Source: Solea solea (taxonomy: Eukaryota > Chordata > Actinopteri > Pleuronectiformes > Soleidae). Taken from it: 64,000 nt of DNA. The notes beneath the pieces are model-generated. The model saw only the letters and a list, made by a program, of their open reading frames with translations, did not search any database and was not told the origin of the DNA. Where the stretch lies: contig NC_081149.1 in the NCBI RefSeq assembly GCF_958295425.1, forward strand, positions 5,547,194-5,611,193. Reading direction: 5' to 3'. Below are positions 48,802-60,000 of the stretch, in pieces (within the stretch, counting starts at the first letter, position 1; every line of letters begins with the position of its first letter). The translations under genes were made by a program, and so were the position numbers.

Positions 48802-51800
48802 CTGAAATGATAAAGAAAGTAAACATTAGAAAACTGAAGCGAGCCTCGTCGTTTTGAAAGCTCATGAGACAAATGCTACTTACTAAGATTTTCCGTGGTC
48901 TTCCTCTTGGCCTTTTCCCTTTATTACGCAACAGGAGCTCCTTTTCTTGCTCTCTGTAAAACCACATGTCGGATTATGAGAAATTATGGACAAAAAAGAT
49001 CCGATTTTTTAAGACAATTCTGGACAAACTTTAACACATGAGTGTAGATTTCACTGTGAAGTGTGTGCAGCAAATATATCTACTGTGTAATAATGAGGTA
49101 TTTTCCAAATTTAATATACAAAAATCGTTATGAGGTACAAAAATTAAAGCTTAAAGGACGTTGTAGTTAAGGTAAGAATGGAGACGCTCGCTAGCCGTGA
49201 TTTCAAAGATTCCTTGCTGTGATTCGGTAGATTTTCCCACTGAATTCTCCTTTGTGTATAATACCATCCTGACGTAAAACCACTCCAGGTGTCGGTACAC
49301 GTCTGGGAGCAGCTTGTCTTGTTTTTTATTAACATGTCTGAATGTTTGAATGTTCACTTTAAAGTAAACAAGTCTGTGTGCTCGTGGCTCGGTCAGAACA
49401 CTCACTTCTTGTTGAACGCAGCCAACAGTCTCGGGTCAAGGATGTTTTCTTGGGGCTCCCAGCTGTTGTGTCTGGAATGAATCAACACAGAGGAATTTAC
49501 CAACTTTTAAAAAAGTGGACCTGCAAGTTTAAAAGTATCCTCCAGCCTCAGCAGCGACAGTACGGTTTATTTAGGACACACTTTAAAATAAAAAAATATT
49601 GTAAGAACAGACCGTTCTTTGTTATCAAGGCAATTTGAAGACTGAATATTTTCCCTCAGCAATTGTTTTTGTTTTCTAATGAAACCCAAAACATAAATGA
49701 CAGCTAAGTATTTATCAAACATAATCATGTATCATGAAAGCAATTCTAGTTCTGCTCCTGACTACACACCCATGACGAGTTTAACAAACTGCTTCTGTTA
49801 TAGCGATAATAACAAACCATGCTGCGATAATTTCAGACTACTGCATGTAAACAAGGAACTCACACACACACACACGCAGAACTAAAATACAGTTTAGCAA
49901 CACGTGGCAAAGCTACATTTCTCCAGTCTGGAGGCTCAGGGTTAAACACTGTGTTAACCAGTACTGATATCCAAAAGTAGGAGTATAATGTCTTTGTAAT
50001 AACAATTTTTTTTTTTGAGAAAATCTGTTTTGTACACGTTTACCCAATTTTAAGAGCAAAAGAGTCTTCTGTAGCATGTTCCACATACTGTCAAACATCT
50101 TATTATGAAATGATAGTTGATTTTGGGCCGGGTTCTGTGATGTCGGCTGGGTTTTTTGGGTTTATTAACAGTTATTTACCCTGCACATGCATTAAATATT
50201 ACAAAAACAAGGCTGGTGGTTTGTCTGGCGAGACTCTGATCAGCTAGTCGCGACATATTCTGGTTCAAATACAAAAACCCTGTCCGGAGCTTGTCCACAT
50301 ATTTATGTTGGTACCACTAAATGTTGCCTGACACTGATGACTAATGTCCGACGAGATAGCCACTAGCTAACTATAAACTAACGATTACTTTCTCAATTAA
50401 ATGTTGAAAAATGCTGTTAATTGTTTCCCCAACCTCCAAATGATTATAATATCAAATGTTAAACTTTGTCCGCAGACCAAAACAAAGAAGTCTTAATGAT
50501 TTCTTCGTCACACGGAGCAAAGAAACCAATAAATATTCACATTTAAGAAGCTGAAAATGCAGAGAGATTGTTTTGGATTATTTCTTTTTGTAAAAAAAAG
50601 AAGCTCAAACCCATTTTTAAAACAGCTGACTATTAATTAGTTACTAGTCTGTTCACGTGTGTAGTAAAACATGAACACACCAGGAAGGAAAACCATTTGC
50701 AGGTTATGGAAGTTCCTGCGACGCTCACGGGAAGTTGCAAAAGTATGACGTTTGCATGCATGTAAATCACCACACGGTGACGACGGTGCCGTGTTCAATA
50801 TTACACACATGCATGTATGTAATAATGACCTTTTCTCCTCATCACTTGCAACTGAATGGCCTCTTCTGATCAGCAGCCACCAGTGAAATAATCAACCGCC
50901 ACCCTTTCCCCCCCCCCCCCCCCCCCCCACACACACACAAAGGATGTGGTTCTAACAGAAAGCCATGGAGCTGGCAGGCAACCCTGTGCATTGATGCTGG
51001 ATTACAACAACAATGTAGAGTGAACATAAGAGGGCAACTGACAAGAAATCAAGCCGGAGTGGAGACAGATGTTCATTTAAAAACATGTACTTTTTTTTAA
51101 AAAAGTGACTTGAAATTTCCCAAATGAAACAAACACACTATGATATTAAGTAGCTATTACTTTAGTCAAAACCACACAATCCTAAACATTAAGGGCAAAT
51201 AGTTAAAGCAACAAAACCCAGTGATAAACGTCATACTCAAACATGTGTTGTGAACACAGAGGCTCATTTACTAATTGAGTATTTTTTTAAATATAACTTG
51301 AAATTTCACATGTGTAACAAATACACTATGACATTAAGTAGCTATTACTTCAAAGTCAAAAAACCCTAAATGTATTCGGCATCACTCAATAGAGATTTAT
51401 ACGGCGTTAAAAGGGTATTTTCTTTTTTCTTGTTGCCACTTTACCAACTCTTGGGGTGTCGTGAACACAGCAGCTCATTTACTACGTGTGTAACAAATAA
51501 AACATGACATTAAGTAGCTATTACTTCAACATCAAAAACCTCTAAATGTATTCGGCATCACTGATTTTACTCATTTATGCGATACATTTGATATGGCGTT
51601 AAAAAAGCTATTTGTTTTTTCCACTTGACGTGTTGTGAACACTGAACCTCGTTTACAACGCGTGTATTTTTTAAATACAAGTTGAAATTTGCTGCGTGTA
51701 ACACATACAACATGTCATTAAGTGGCTATAAATCACACATCAAAGTGGCCCAGAATTGTTCGGCTTTACTCTCACACACTAAAAACACAAACTCGAAAAA

Positions 51801-52279
51801 TGAGTTAACGTGGCTTCAGAAAGTATTTTCGATCTCATTCTCGCCCAAACCCCCCAAATTTGAACAAAAGAAATCAACATTTCTGGTTGTATTTGGACGC
51901 AAAAGTGAACACGGATGGAAAATAAAGCAATCGCGTCGTCGTTCGTTGAGGTTTGGGCGAAGGAAAAACGGACGACGGAGGCGAGAGTTTGGTTGGGGAA
52001 AAAGCAACAAGCGACACGCTGTTGTTGTTGTTTTCATTGTTTCACGGGACTTACTTGGATGACCATCCCCTCCACTTCACCAGAAACTCCAACTTTCCCT
52101 GGAAGAGAAGCGACACAGGCAGGGGTTATAGCGTTTGAGCAGCGGACACAGAGGCGGGAAAATACCGTCAAATAAATGAAAGTGATTGTGTATGTGGAGA
52201 GTCTGACCTTCCGGAGTCGTTTGTTTAAGATGCATTCCGCATCAAAAACCTGTTCGCCCACCGCGCTCAGCTCCTCCAT
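47479..52279 (-). CDS. cbx2: Chromobox protein 2, Polycomb PRC1 subunit (5 coding exons)
   Basis: Gene span on the minus strand. The five exons are 52279-52208, 52098-52055, 49471-49406, 48953-48884 and 48801-47479; they join in phase to a 524-residue protein (human CBX2 is about 530). Cbx2 is the nuclear PRC1 subunit that reads H3K27me3 and compacts chromatin. Seen: N-terminus [12 protein letters not shown] and a chromodomain at about 12-62 with aromatic-cage residues F12, W33 and W36. An AT-hook KRPRGRPRK lies at 74-82. A Ser/acidic tract spans about 93-126, followed by basic [20 protein letters not shown] typical of CBX2. The long middle is low-complexity and rich in Ser, Pro, Asn and Gln. 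The C-terminal Polycomb box at about 488-524 ([15 protein letters not shown] ... [14 protein letters not shown]) binds RING1. An in-frame ATG 18 codons upstream (52,333) is less likely, because CBX2 proteins begin MEEL. enpp7 lies upstream in the same orientation, as in human. Confidence 0.97.
48884..48953 (-). CDS. cbx2: cbx2 exon 4 (AT-hook)
   Basis: 70 nt encoding [20 protein letters not shown] followed by KIL. The acceptor is TTTACAG and the donor GTAAGT. The [12 protein letters not shown]-hook separates CBX2 from most other CBX paralogues. Confidence 0.95.
49406..49471 (-). CDS. cbx2: cbx2 exon 3 (chromodomain C-helix)
   Basis: 66 nt encoding [20 protein letters not shown] and flanking split lysines. 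The acceptor is TTCATTCCAG and the donor GTGAGT. It matches the [15 protein letters not shown] motif of chromobox proteins. Confidence 0.95.
49472..52054 (-). other. cbx2 intron 2
   Basis: A 2.58-kb intron. It holds an inverted fragment of the ATCGATTAAT repeat family (about 50,370-50,640), a poly-C/CA tract (50,909-50,940) and a four-copy tandem repeat (about 51,060-51,740). No additional exon is needed; the flanking exons join in phase. Confidence 0.85.
51060..51740. repeat. Four-copy tandem repeat in cbx2 intron 2
   Basis: The core motif ATGACATTAAGTAGCTATTA occurs at about 51,140, 51,327, 51,504 and 51,711, giving a unit of roughly 180-205 bp. Surrounding phrases (GTGTTGTGAACAC, CTCATTTACTA, TGAAATTT) also recur. 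Confidence 0.75.
52055..52098 (-). CDS. cbx2: cbx2 exon 2 (chromodomain core)
   Basis: 44 nt encoding [14 protein letters not shown] plus two bases of the next codon. The acceptor is CTTCTCTTCCAG and the donor GTAAGT. It carries two of the three methyl-lysine cage aromatics (W33, W36). Confidence 0.95.
52208..52279 (-). CDS. cbx2: cbx2 exon 1 (start codon, chromodomain N-part)
   Basis: 72 nt encoding residues 1-24, from [10 protein letters not shown] to NKRLRK. The donor is AAG|GTCAGA, a weak but valid GT donor. Phase 0. The following intron is only 109 nt. Confidence 0.93.
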
Positions 52280-52390
52280 GTCTGCCTTCGCCACGAATAA
52301 GAATCCTCTATGAAAAGAGCCAGAGCTGCGCATCAGCCAATCATGGACGAGCACGGGCACGACCGGACGGGGCGAGTCCCGCCTTCAAAA
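52280..52390 (-). promoter_or_regulatory. Putative cbx2 promoter/5' UTR
   Basis: The short GC-rich stretch directly upstream of the cbx2 ATG contains a CCAAT pentamer on + at 52,337-52,341 (ATTGG on -). GC-rich GGACGGGGCGAG sequence lies at about 52,364-52,378. The arrangement resembles a TATA-less housekeeping or developmental promoter. This is inference only. Confidence 0.35.
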
Positions 52391-52399
52391 TAAGAGTAC

Positions 52400-53760
52400 C
52401 CTAATACTCAAGCGACATTAAAAAATTCAACATTCTTTTGTTGTCATGCACTTGGAGCTGAAACAATGACTCGATTAGTCGATTTTTAATCCATTACTAA
52501 ATTGACCGTCAACTATATTGAAAGTCGATTAATCGGTTTGAAGCTTTTTTTCATGATTAAAACAAGATTTCTGAATGTTTCCTCTTCTCAAATGTAGATA
52601 TTTTCATTTGTTTGCTCCACAAAAAAATAAATAATTAAACATGAATCATTTTGGTTTGTGGACAAAAACAAGACATTCGAGAACATCATCATTTCCAGGT
52701 TTGAATACTGATCAACGTATGGTTAATGTTTTCTGACATTTTATGAACCAAACGACAGCTTAATCGATTGTGAAAATATGTGTAAGTAACTATGCAGAAT
52801 TTATTACCAGCAATGGAATCTGTGTATATACGAATACAAGAAAAAAAAATTATTGAAAAAATAAACTAATAAAATAACATTATTTGCCAAATCCCCCAAA
52901 TTTGAGAAAATATGCAGTCGCGTAAGTTAAGATCAGGTTTTCTATTATATTGGTACACAATAACAACGTATATAAAACAAATCTTGTTATGTCAATTAGA
53001 TTACATTAGATTGTGGAATTCACAAAATGTCAAACAAGTGACAAAAAAAATGATAAAATGACAAATACAAAGTGGAAAAAGCAATAAAATAGCATCAAAA
53101 AAAGGATGTAAAATCCAATTAGGGTGAACAATTTAAATATAGAATTAAAAGTTAAGTTAAAATTCCTTTGAAGTTAAAATATTATTGATGATAAAAGAAA
53201 AATATGTTTAGGTTTACTTAAAAAACACTCAATATTGTAAATCAGTAAATAATGACTATGGTAAATACATTTTTAAAATTAATACAAATAGTGCAACGCA
53301 GTCAAAGCTAAAACATCTGCAATACGTTTGCCCAAATATCTTCTTCACAGTTAAAATAAAATGTATAATTCTTGACATTATCATACATATATATGTATAT
53401 ATGTATATATACACACATATGTGTGTACTGTATATATGTATGTATGTGTATATATATGGAGTTTTATTTTGAAAGTCCTAAACGGAAACGCATTTTTTTC
53501 ACATGTAACTTGACTCCACCTCACATAGAGAGGCGGGCAAATGGAAAAGCGGTTGCTGCCTTTTGTCCCTCGGCGGTCACCGTTGTCAGGTCAAAGTAGA
53601 TCATGGTCTTGATAAACTGTTGCTTTGTTGTGAAACAGATCCTTAAAAACACTTGTTTTTAAAAGTACCACATAGTTAAACACTTTCTAGTTTCACTATG
53701 TGTATATTAATGTGTAATAAGTAACAAATATACTAAAGCTGCTGTAGATTTGGGTTGAAT
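52400..53760. other. cbx2-enpp7 intergenic spacer
   Basis: It contains an ATCGATTAAT-family copy (about 52,455-52,765), an AT-rich LINE-tail-like region (52,990-53,110) and a TA/TG microsatellite (53,378-53,460). Confidence 0.55.
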
Positions 53761-53764
53761 TTGC

Positions 53765-54038
53765 TTTATTTATGACACAGAGACATAATAAGTAACAATA
53801 TACACGTAAATATTGCACTTTGATTTTGCGCATTCAACAAACTATTAAAATAAAATAAAGTAGTTATTTTATTTCATGATTCTGCCAGTATTGTGTTTTT
53901 TTAAAATTCATTTTGAAGCAATAACAATGTTTGTTAACTTTGTAAAGTAGTTTGTTGTAGATTTCTTCATAGATTGTTCACAGGTGGCTGTTTTTTCCAC
54001 CGAATTTCCACTTAATTTTTTTCTCTTTAACTCGACAA
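53765..54038 (-). other. enpp7 3' UTR
   Basis: AU-rich sequence after the stop. AATAAA-type signals on - are at 53,873-53,868 and 53,770-53,765. Transcript termination is therefore about 1.4 kb before the cbx2 start. Confidence 0.5.
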
Positions 54039-54093
54039 TCAAAATGGAGTTTGTGCTGTAATTTCTTTTTGTGGAGGACTCGAACGTTGTGAT
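54039..54093 (-). CDS. enpp7: enpp7 exon 6 (cytoplasmic tail, stop)
   Basis: 55 nt encoding SQRSSPPQKEITAQTPF and TGA, after the acceptor TTGTTTTTTCAG. The 85-nt intron before it and the in-phase join support the call. The sequence itself is not conserved enough to confirm. Confidence 0.75.
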
Positions 54094-57000
54094 CTGAAAA
54101 AACAAAAAAAGTTAAAATTGCCACATTCTCTTCTTTTTTTGATTAGAAATAATTAGTGTAATTATGACATTGCCGTTACCCTGTATCCTTGCGTTTTCTC
54201 TTGATTATCTGGTTGGACGCCAAGGCAACAAAAACTACGATAAGAAATCCGGCCACTGCGGCAATTCCAATGAAGCCGTTTTCCAGGAAATCCACCTTTT
54301 TAACTAAAAACAGAACCAAAGAAAGAAAATATTCACAATTTTACTTTTAGGGCGGATATTTTGACGCTGACGTGTGTTAGTGTACACACTTTATATTGTT
54401 TTAACCCGTTTGTTTCATTCTATCATATCATTCTTCATAGAACAAACTCCCAGAGTACTGTCCCAGAGTGACCACACAATGGCGCTGTAACAACAGCTTC
54501 TAAATTGTTATCTCCTGCTAGAGTTTGTTTACTGGAATCTGCTGTCAAAGAGGCCTGAGGTTTAAAGCAGGTCAAAATGAAACCCAGATTCTTAAGTTTT
54601 ATTATAAACTTAGCCCTTAACTTAATCAGTTCCTCAGAAATTAGGTTCTGCTTCTTCAGGACCAGATTTTGGTCTCCAGGAAAGGTTCTAAAGAGGTAAC
54701 AAATACAAGAATTACAGACACTGATGTAAGCAACATTTAAGTCAGTAATATTCGAGTGTAATATTAGTACTTGTGCAGTTTTTGCACATTTTGTTTTTGG
54801 TTTGTGTTAAACTTGTAAATTATCCAATTTTGAGGGTCAAGTGTCAACCACGGATTAGTGATTATGTATTGATGATGCTATTAACATTATATACATTATA
54901 TTATGATATGATAAGTAGATGGTTTGAAACTGGATTTAATTTTTCACCAGATTTAGACAGTAGAGGGACATTTTAACAAGAATGACTATCTGTAAATGCA
55001 GAAATGTCAGTCTGTCAATCCCATAACTGAGCAACCGTTCACTTGACAGGCTTCAAACTTGGCAGGAGATGTACTTTTGGCACCAGTGTGTGCATTGCCA
55101 AATTTGGCAGTGTTTGGACAAGAGTGCAGTGCAGTGTCGACTTTGCCTGTCAAATAGCATTAAACTTGGCAGGTTTCTTTCATGTTTCGCCATAAAACCA
55201 AATCCACCAGTTGGATATTTTTGTTTTTCTAAGACCAGAGGTTCCTAAACACTGGGTCGGGACCCACAGATGGGTCACAAGAGAATGATTTGGTTCCCCA
55301 TACACATTGGCTGAAACTTTTTTTTACTTACAATCTGTGTATATGATATAAATAACATAGATAAAATGAAGTTTACTGGGGAAAAGATTTGTTTACCAAT
55401 TCAAAATGGCTTTTGTCAGGAGTGATGTTGGGGAAGTTTGTTTTAGACAGTTGGCAAAGTCATCTTTTCAACCATTTTTCTGATGTTTACTTTTAGAGTT
55501 GTGTTGCTGCAATGACAAACACACATAACCACCATGTGCCAGTTGAAGTTTTCCATTCTCAGCATGTCCTCTGGTACCATGTCCTCAGACATCAGCAGAT
55601 GTTACCTTGTCGTTCCTGGATCATTACTGGCTCTACTGTAGTTTTAACCTATAAAAATCTCTCTGCTTTAATCCGAACATGCTGCAAAGTTGGAAATGAT
55701 GGATGAATAGATGGATGGATGACCCTGAGTAATGAAAGCAGTAGGTGTACTAGGCGGAGAAGCTCATAAGTCTGGTATGAACTCACCCTCCACAGCCCTA
55801 CTCGTCACCAGCAGGTGTCTGGTGGCGTCCAGGTGGCCATCGTTGACCTCTGGCTCGATACCCAGGATGTGGCACATCAGGGGGTAGATGTTCACCGTCT
55901 CGAAAGGTCCCACCTCCAGGTTCTTGTGGAACGCCGGCCCCACCGCCCGGAAGAAGGGCTTCATGTCCAACTCCTGGTTGTCGAAGCCATGCTCTCCTTT
56001 GTTCCACTGAACAGGGAAATACTGCAGGGGGCACACGGGCACAGCAAAATGACTCACACGGGACGCTTTAGATTCAATTAGACTGTGACTCATGAGCCGG
56101 TGATTTTAGTGACAGCACTTTATCATCACTCAGAGTTCACACACACACTCGCTCTACACATACTCTAGTTTGGCCAGCAGAGGGAGGTGTTGTCCAAGGT
56201 AAAAAAAAAAAGAAATGTCCTTTCTTAGTCACAACCATCAACTGATGATCATGGCAACATGGCAATGTCAATGCATCTCTTGAATTCTCATTTAAAAACC
56301 CTTAGAAGACTGATTCCGTTAATAGTTTAATGTTATACGTTACACGAGATCTATGAAGCCGTGAAGTTGGTGATGCAGCAAACGTGACAGTAAAGTAAAA
56401 AAAAAAAACACACCCACTTATCTCTGCTGTTATGCAAGGGCATCAATACACTTATCCCTCTTTGAGATCAAAATAAAGGGAGTTTAAGGGGCGGCCATAA
56501 AGAGAATGAACTCGCAGTGAGATAGTGCAAGTCGTTATCACGAGCAGGCAAAAGACTTGAGATAACAGATTTCATCAGGAAATGAAGAGGACTGATTATT
56601 TTCCTCGTCATTATCGCTGCGTGTGTGTGTGGAGACATTTTTACACTTTTCAGTGATGTTACTCTGCTAAATGAACTCAGGACTTGATGTTTCTCACACA
56701 GCATTGACTGACTGACTGACTGACTGACTGACAGACAGGCAGACAGACAGACACGTGCAGTGCAGTGCAGTGACCGAGCGAGCGCGGAGCCAAATGAAAA
56801 ATGCAAATTTTGAATGTCGAGGCGTGAATAGCCTCGTGAAGCATTTGAGAGGCGCCGCATGTCATCAGCCGGGGCCGGGATTATCCCAAGGACGTGCAAA
56901 TTCACTTGATTAAAATTGCAATGTACCCAGATTAGAAATTTAACGCCTTGTTTCTCATTTTGGAGAAAGAAAAGAAAGAGTCCAGTTTCACCATTTTCTA

Positions 57001-60000
57001 CGAGCTAAATAGAACAAGTGATTGAAGTGTTTCTATTGTCAAGACTTGAGGCTATTTCTGGAACAAACCAGCTGGTGTGCTCAGATTTTCTTTTTTCTTT
57101 TTTTTACCTGGCTATTAATCTGTGTCAGTTTATCACTGTTTGCAGGTTTAATTCCCTTATATCCAGTTAAGTGGGTCATAATCACATTAATTACTGGCTG
57201 TTGTTAATAAGTTACCAGTGCCATTAGAAGATGTTAGTTAAGTGTATTAGCAGCTTGCCTCCTCAGCAGTAAAAGTAAATGTATTTGCACTGTGTTAGTG
57301 AGTATATGAGTGGGTACAAACGACAGGAGCATTAAGTAGGTGTTGTCATGTTCCCTGGTGTCCTAATGAACATGTCAGTGACATGCTTTGGTCAAAATAC
57401 CATAAGGATGAAGCACCATAGCAGTTCAATAACCCTGCCAAAACCACCCCTTTCAGAACGCTCAGTTTTGTGCATGGTCCCTTTAAATGCAAATGAGACA
57501 CAGGCAAACACGTGTTTGTACGTCGGTGATATACAGTCGCTGACTAAATACGGCGACCGCTGGCCGCAGTCTGATGCGAAGTGGTGCGAACACACGTTTG
57601 CTGACTTTATCCGGCACATTAGCTTCATATATAAAATCCTCTGAGGCTGGAAGTTTGTGTAAAACACTGTGCTCCACTGTGCAGCCACCAACAGCACACT
57701 TGTCCCTCCGCGTTGACATAATACCGGTCTTCCTTGCCTGCACTCTCGCAGGGACAAGGTGGAGCTAAGGTGGAGCTCTCCAAGTAAACTTTCTGGTGGG
57801 GTGGAAACATTCGCGGTGAAATGCGCATGCTGCCGTCATAAGCGCAGGGAATTCAACATTGCTTGTTTTATCGCCTATACTTACACTAAGGGGGACCACG
57901 AAAACATGACTGAGTATTCTTTTTCCACACTTTGGCGACTGGTAGGGCCTCCAGAGTCCCAAATATAAGTATTAACATGGTTAAAAAGTTGATTTTGCAT
58001 AATATGTCCCCTTTAAAAGTCAAACATCACCTGATCTTTGTGAACAAACATGACACGCGGGGGAGGTGAGATCTGAAGATGGAACTTGCATATATGTCAC
58101 TTTATCCATTTTACAGTTCTAGGACGACTCGGCTCTACTCGGCTTGGGTATGAGTCACATCCTTTTCCATGACTTCGTAGTTCCTCCTCAACATGGGCGG
58201 GGTCATTGTCGCACGTCTGCGCAAAACCGCCGTGACGCGTTTTTTTAATGCGACACCAACACACAAACTATTGATTTGTAAAGCAGTTGTTTTCGGTTGA
58301 TACGAAAGGATTTAACTGAAATACCACTGTTGTGATGTTCGGCTCACAATCACCGGCTTTCAGCAGTGCTGTCGCTAAATACACCAGATGCCTTTGTTAA
58401 ATATTGACATTTTAGACATTTCCTTTGCTAAATGTTGGAGAAGTTTTCAAGGGTTTTTAAGTCTTTTTAACTGATCTACAGTTCAGCATTGTTCACTTTG
58501 ATTCTTGTGGTCAGATGGGGCGCTCATGACTCTCACTGGAAGAGTCACATTTTAGTATCGGCTCGCTAGAACCTCGTCAGAGCAGGTACTAAAAAAACAC
58601 ACCAGGTACCAGGTACTATCGCTAATGGAAAAGCAAAAAAAAAACATAGTGAAAAAGTAGTACTACAGTAGAACTGTATCATAGAAAAGTGGCATTAGTG
58701 GTCATTTCATAGCATAGCAGTGCCGCATGAAACGTGAGTCGTCTGTACGTATCACGTACCATGCCTGCTGTCAAAACATCAAAAGCCTAGAGAAAGAGTA
58801 ATATGACAAGAAAATAAGAAATGTAAAGAGGGAACACACCCCGTTGATTACGTATCCTGGGTCAGCCCATAAAACGATGGGGAGGATGCGGTCGTTTTTG
58901 GAAAAGTGTAGGCGCTCAGGCATCTCCTCCTTCTTGTACACGTGAAGGTGTGGATGTGCGCCTTTCAGGGCATTGTAAACCTTCTCCAGCTTTCCCGGCT
59001 TTGGCAAAAGCATCCCAGAGGGTCCAAAGTCCACCAAGTGAAAGGATATATCGCGGAATGAGAAGTTTGGGATCTTTGACAGGGTGATTTCCTCCACCAG
59101 ACCGTTGCGGTACACCGTGGTCATGCCGTGGTCTGCTGTGATGATGATGTTCAGGGTGCTGGCCAGATTCTGTTTTTCAGCCAAGTGTCGAATGTAGCCG
59201 ATAGTTCTGTCAACTTGCTTGACCATTTCCCGGCGCTCTGGGGAGTCGGGGCCGTATTTGTGGCCCGTGCCATCCGGCTCGCCAAAGTACATGGACACAA
59301 AGTCTAGATTCTGGTCTCTGAACCAGCTCATCACCTTGTCCGCATTCTTTCTCCACTCAACTTCATCCTTGTAGTTGTAAAGCAGTGGTTCGACTTCACG
59401 CACCTCAGCGACCTCACCCTGGTAACTGGACGCTGTGCCGGGAAAATGAAGTGAGCCGGCTTTTAGGCCCTTAAAGATAAGGGAGAAAAAAGAGGCCACA
59501 TTAATTCACAAACAACAGGTAAACAACACATGTATGAATGTGTTAGTTTCTTATGATAAATGAAACTTTGATTGCTAACTTATGCTGATGATACCTGAAT
59601 GTTTATAACTTGTTCATCGTCCAATAAAACTGTAAAAACATGTAAAAACTGACAGAAATTGACAAAAGTGTACGATTCACAGTACAGATCTGTGTTGTCG
59701 TTACTTTGTTCTTCGTACAAGTCTAGTCTTGGTCTTGAAAGAGTCCAGTTTCACCATTTTCTACGAGCTAAATAGAACAAGTAATTGAAGTGTTTCTATT
59801 GTCAAGACTTGAGGCTATTAAAAGTTAAAAGTCAAACATCACCTGATCTTTGTGAACAAACATCAGGTGATGACATCTGAAGATGGAATTTGCATATATG
59901 GCACTTTATCCATTTTACAGTTCTAGGACGACTCGGCTCTACTCGGCTTGGGTATCAGTCACATCCTTTTCCATGACTTTGTAGTTCCTCCTCAACATGG

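Noticed and set aside
57050..58012. Copy B being a spliced retrocopy of copy A
   Set aside because: The junctions lack GT/AG at the missing segments, copy B has no poly(A) tail, and one junction shows CAG microhomology. Deletion or recombination fits better.
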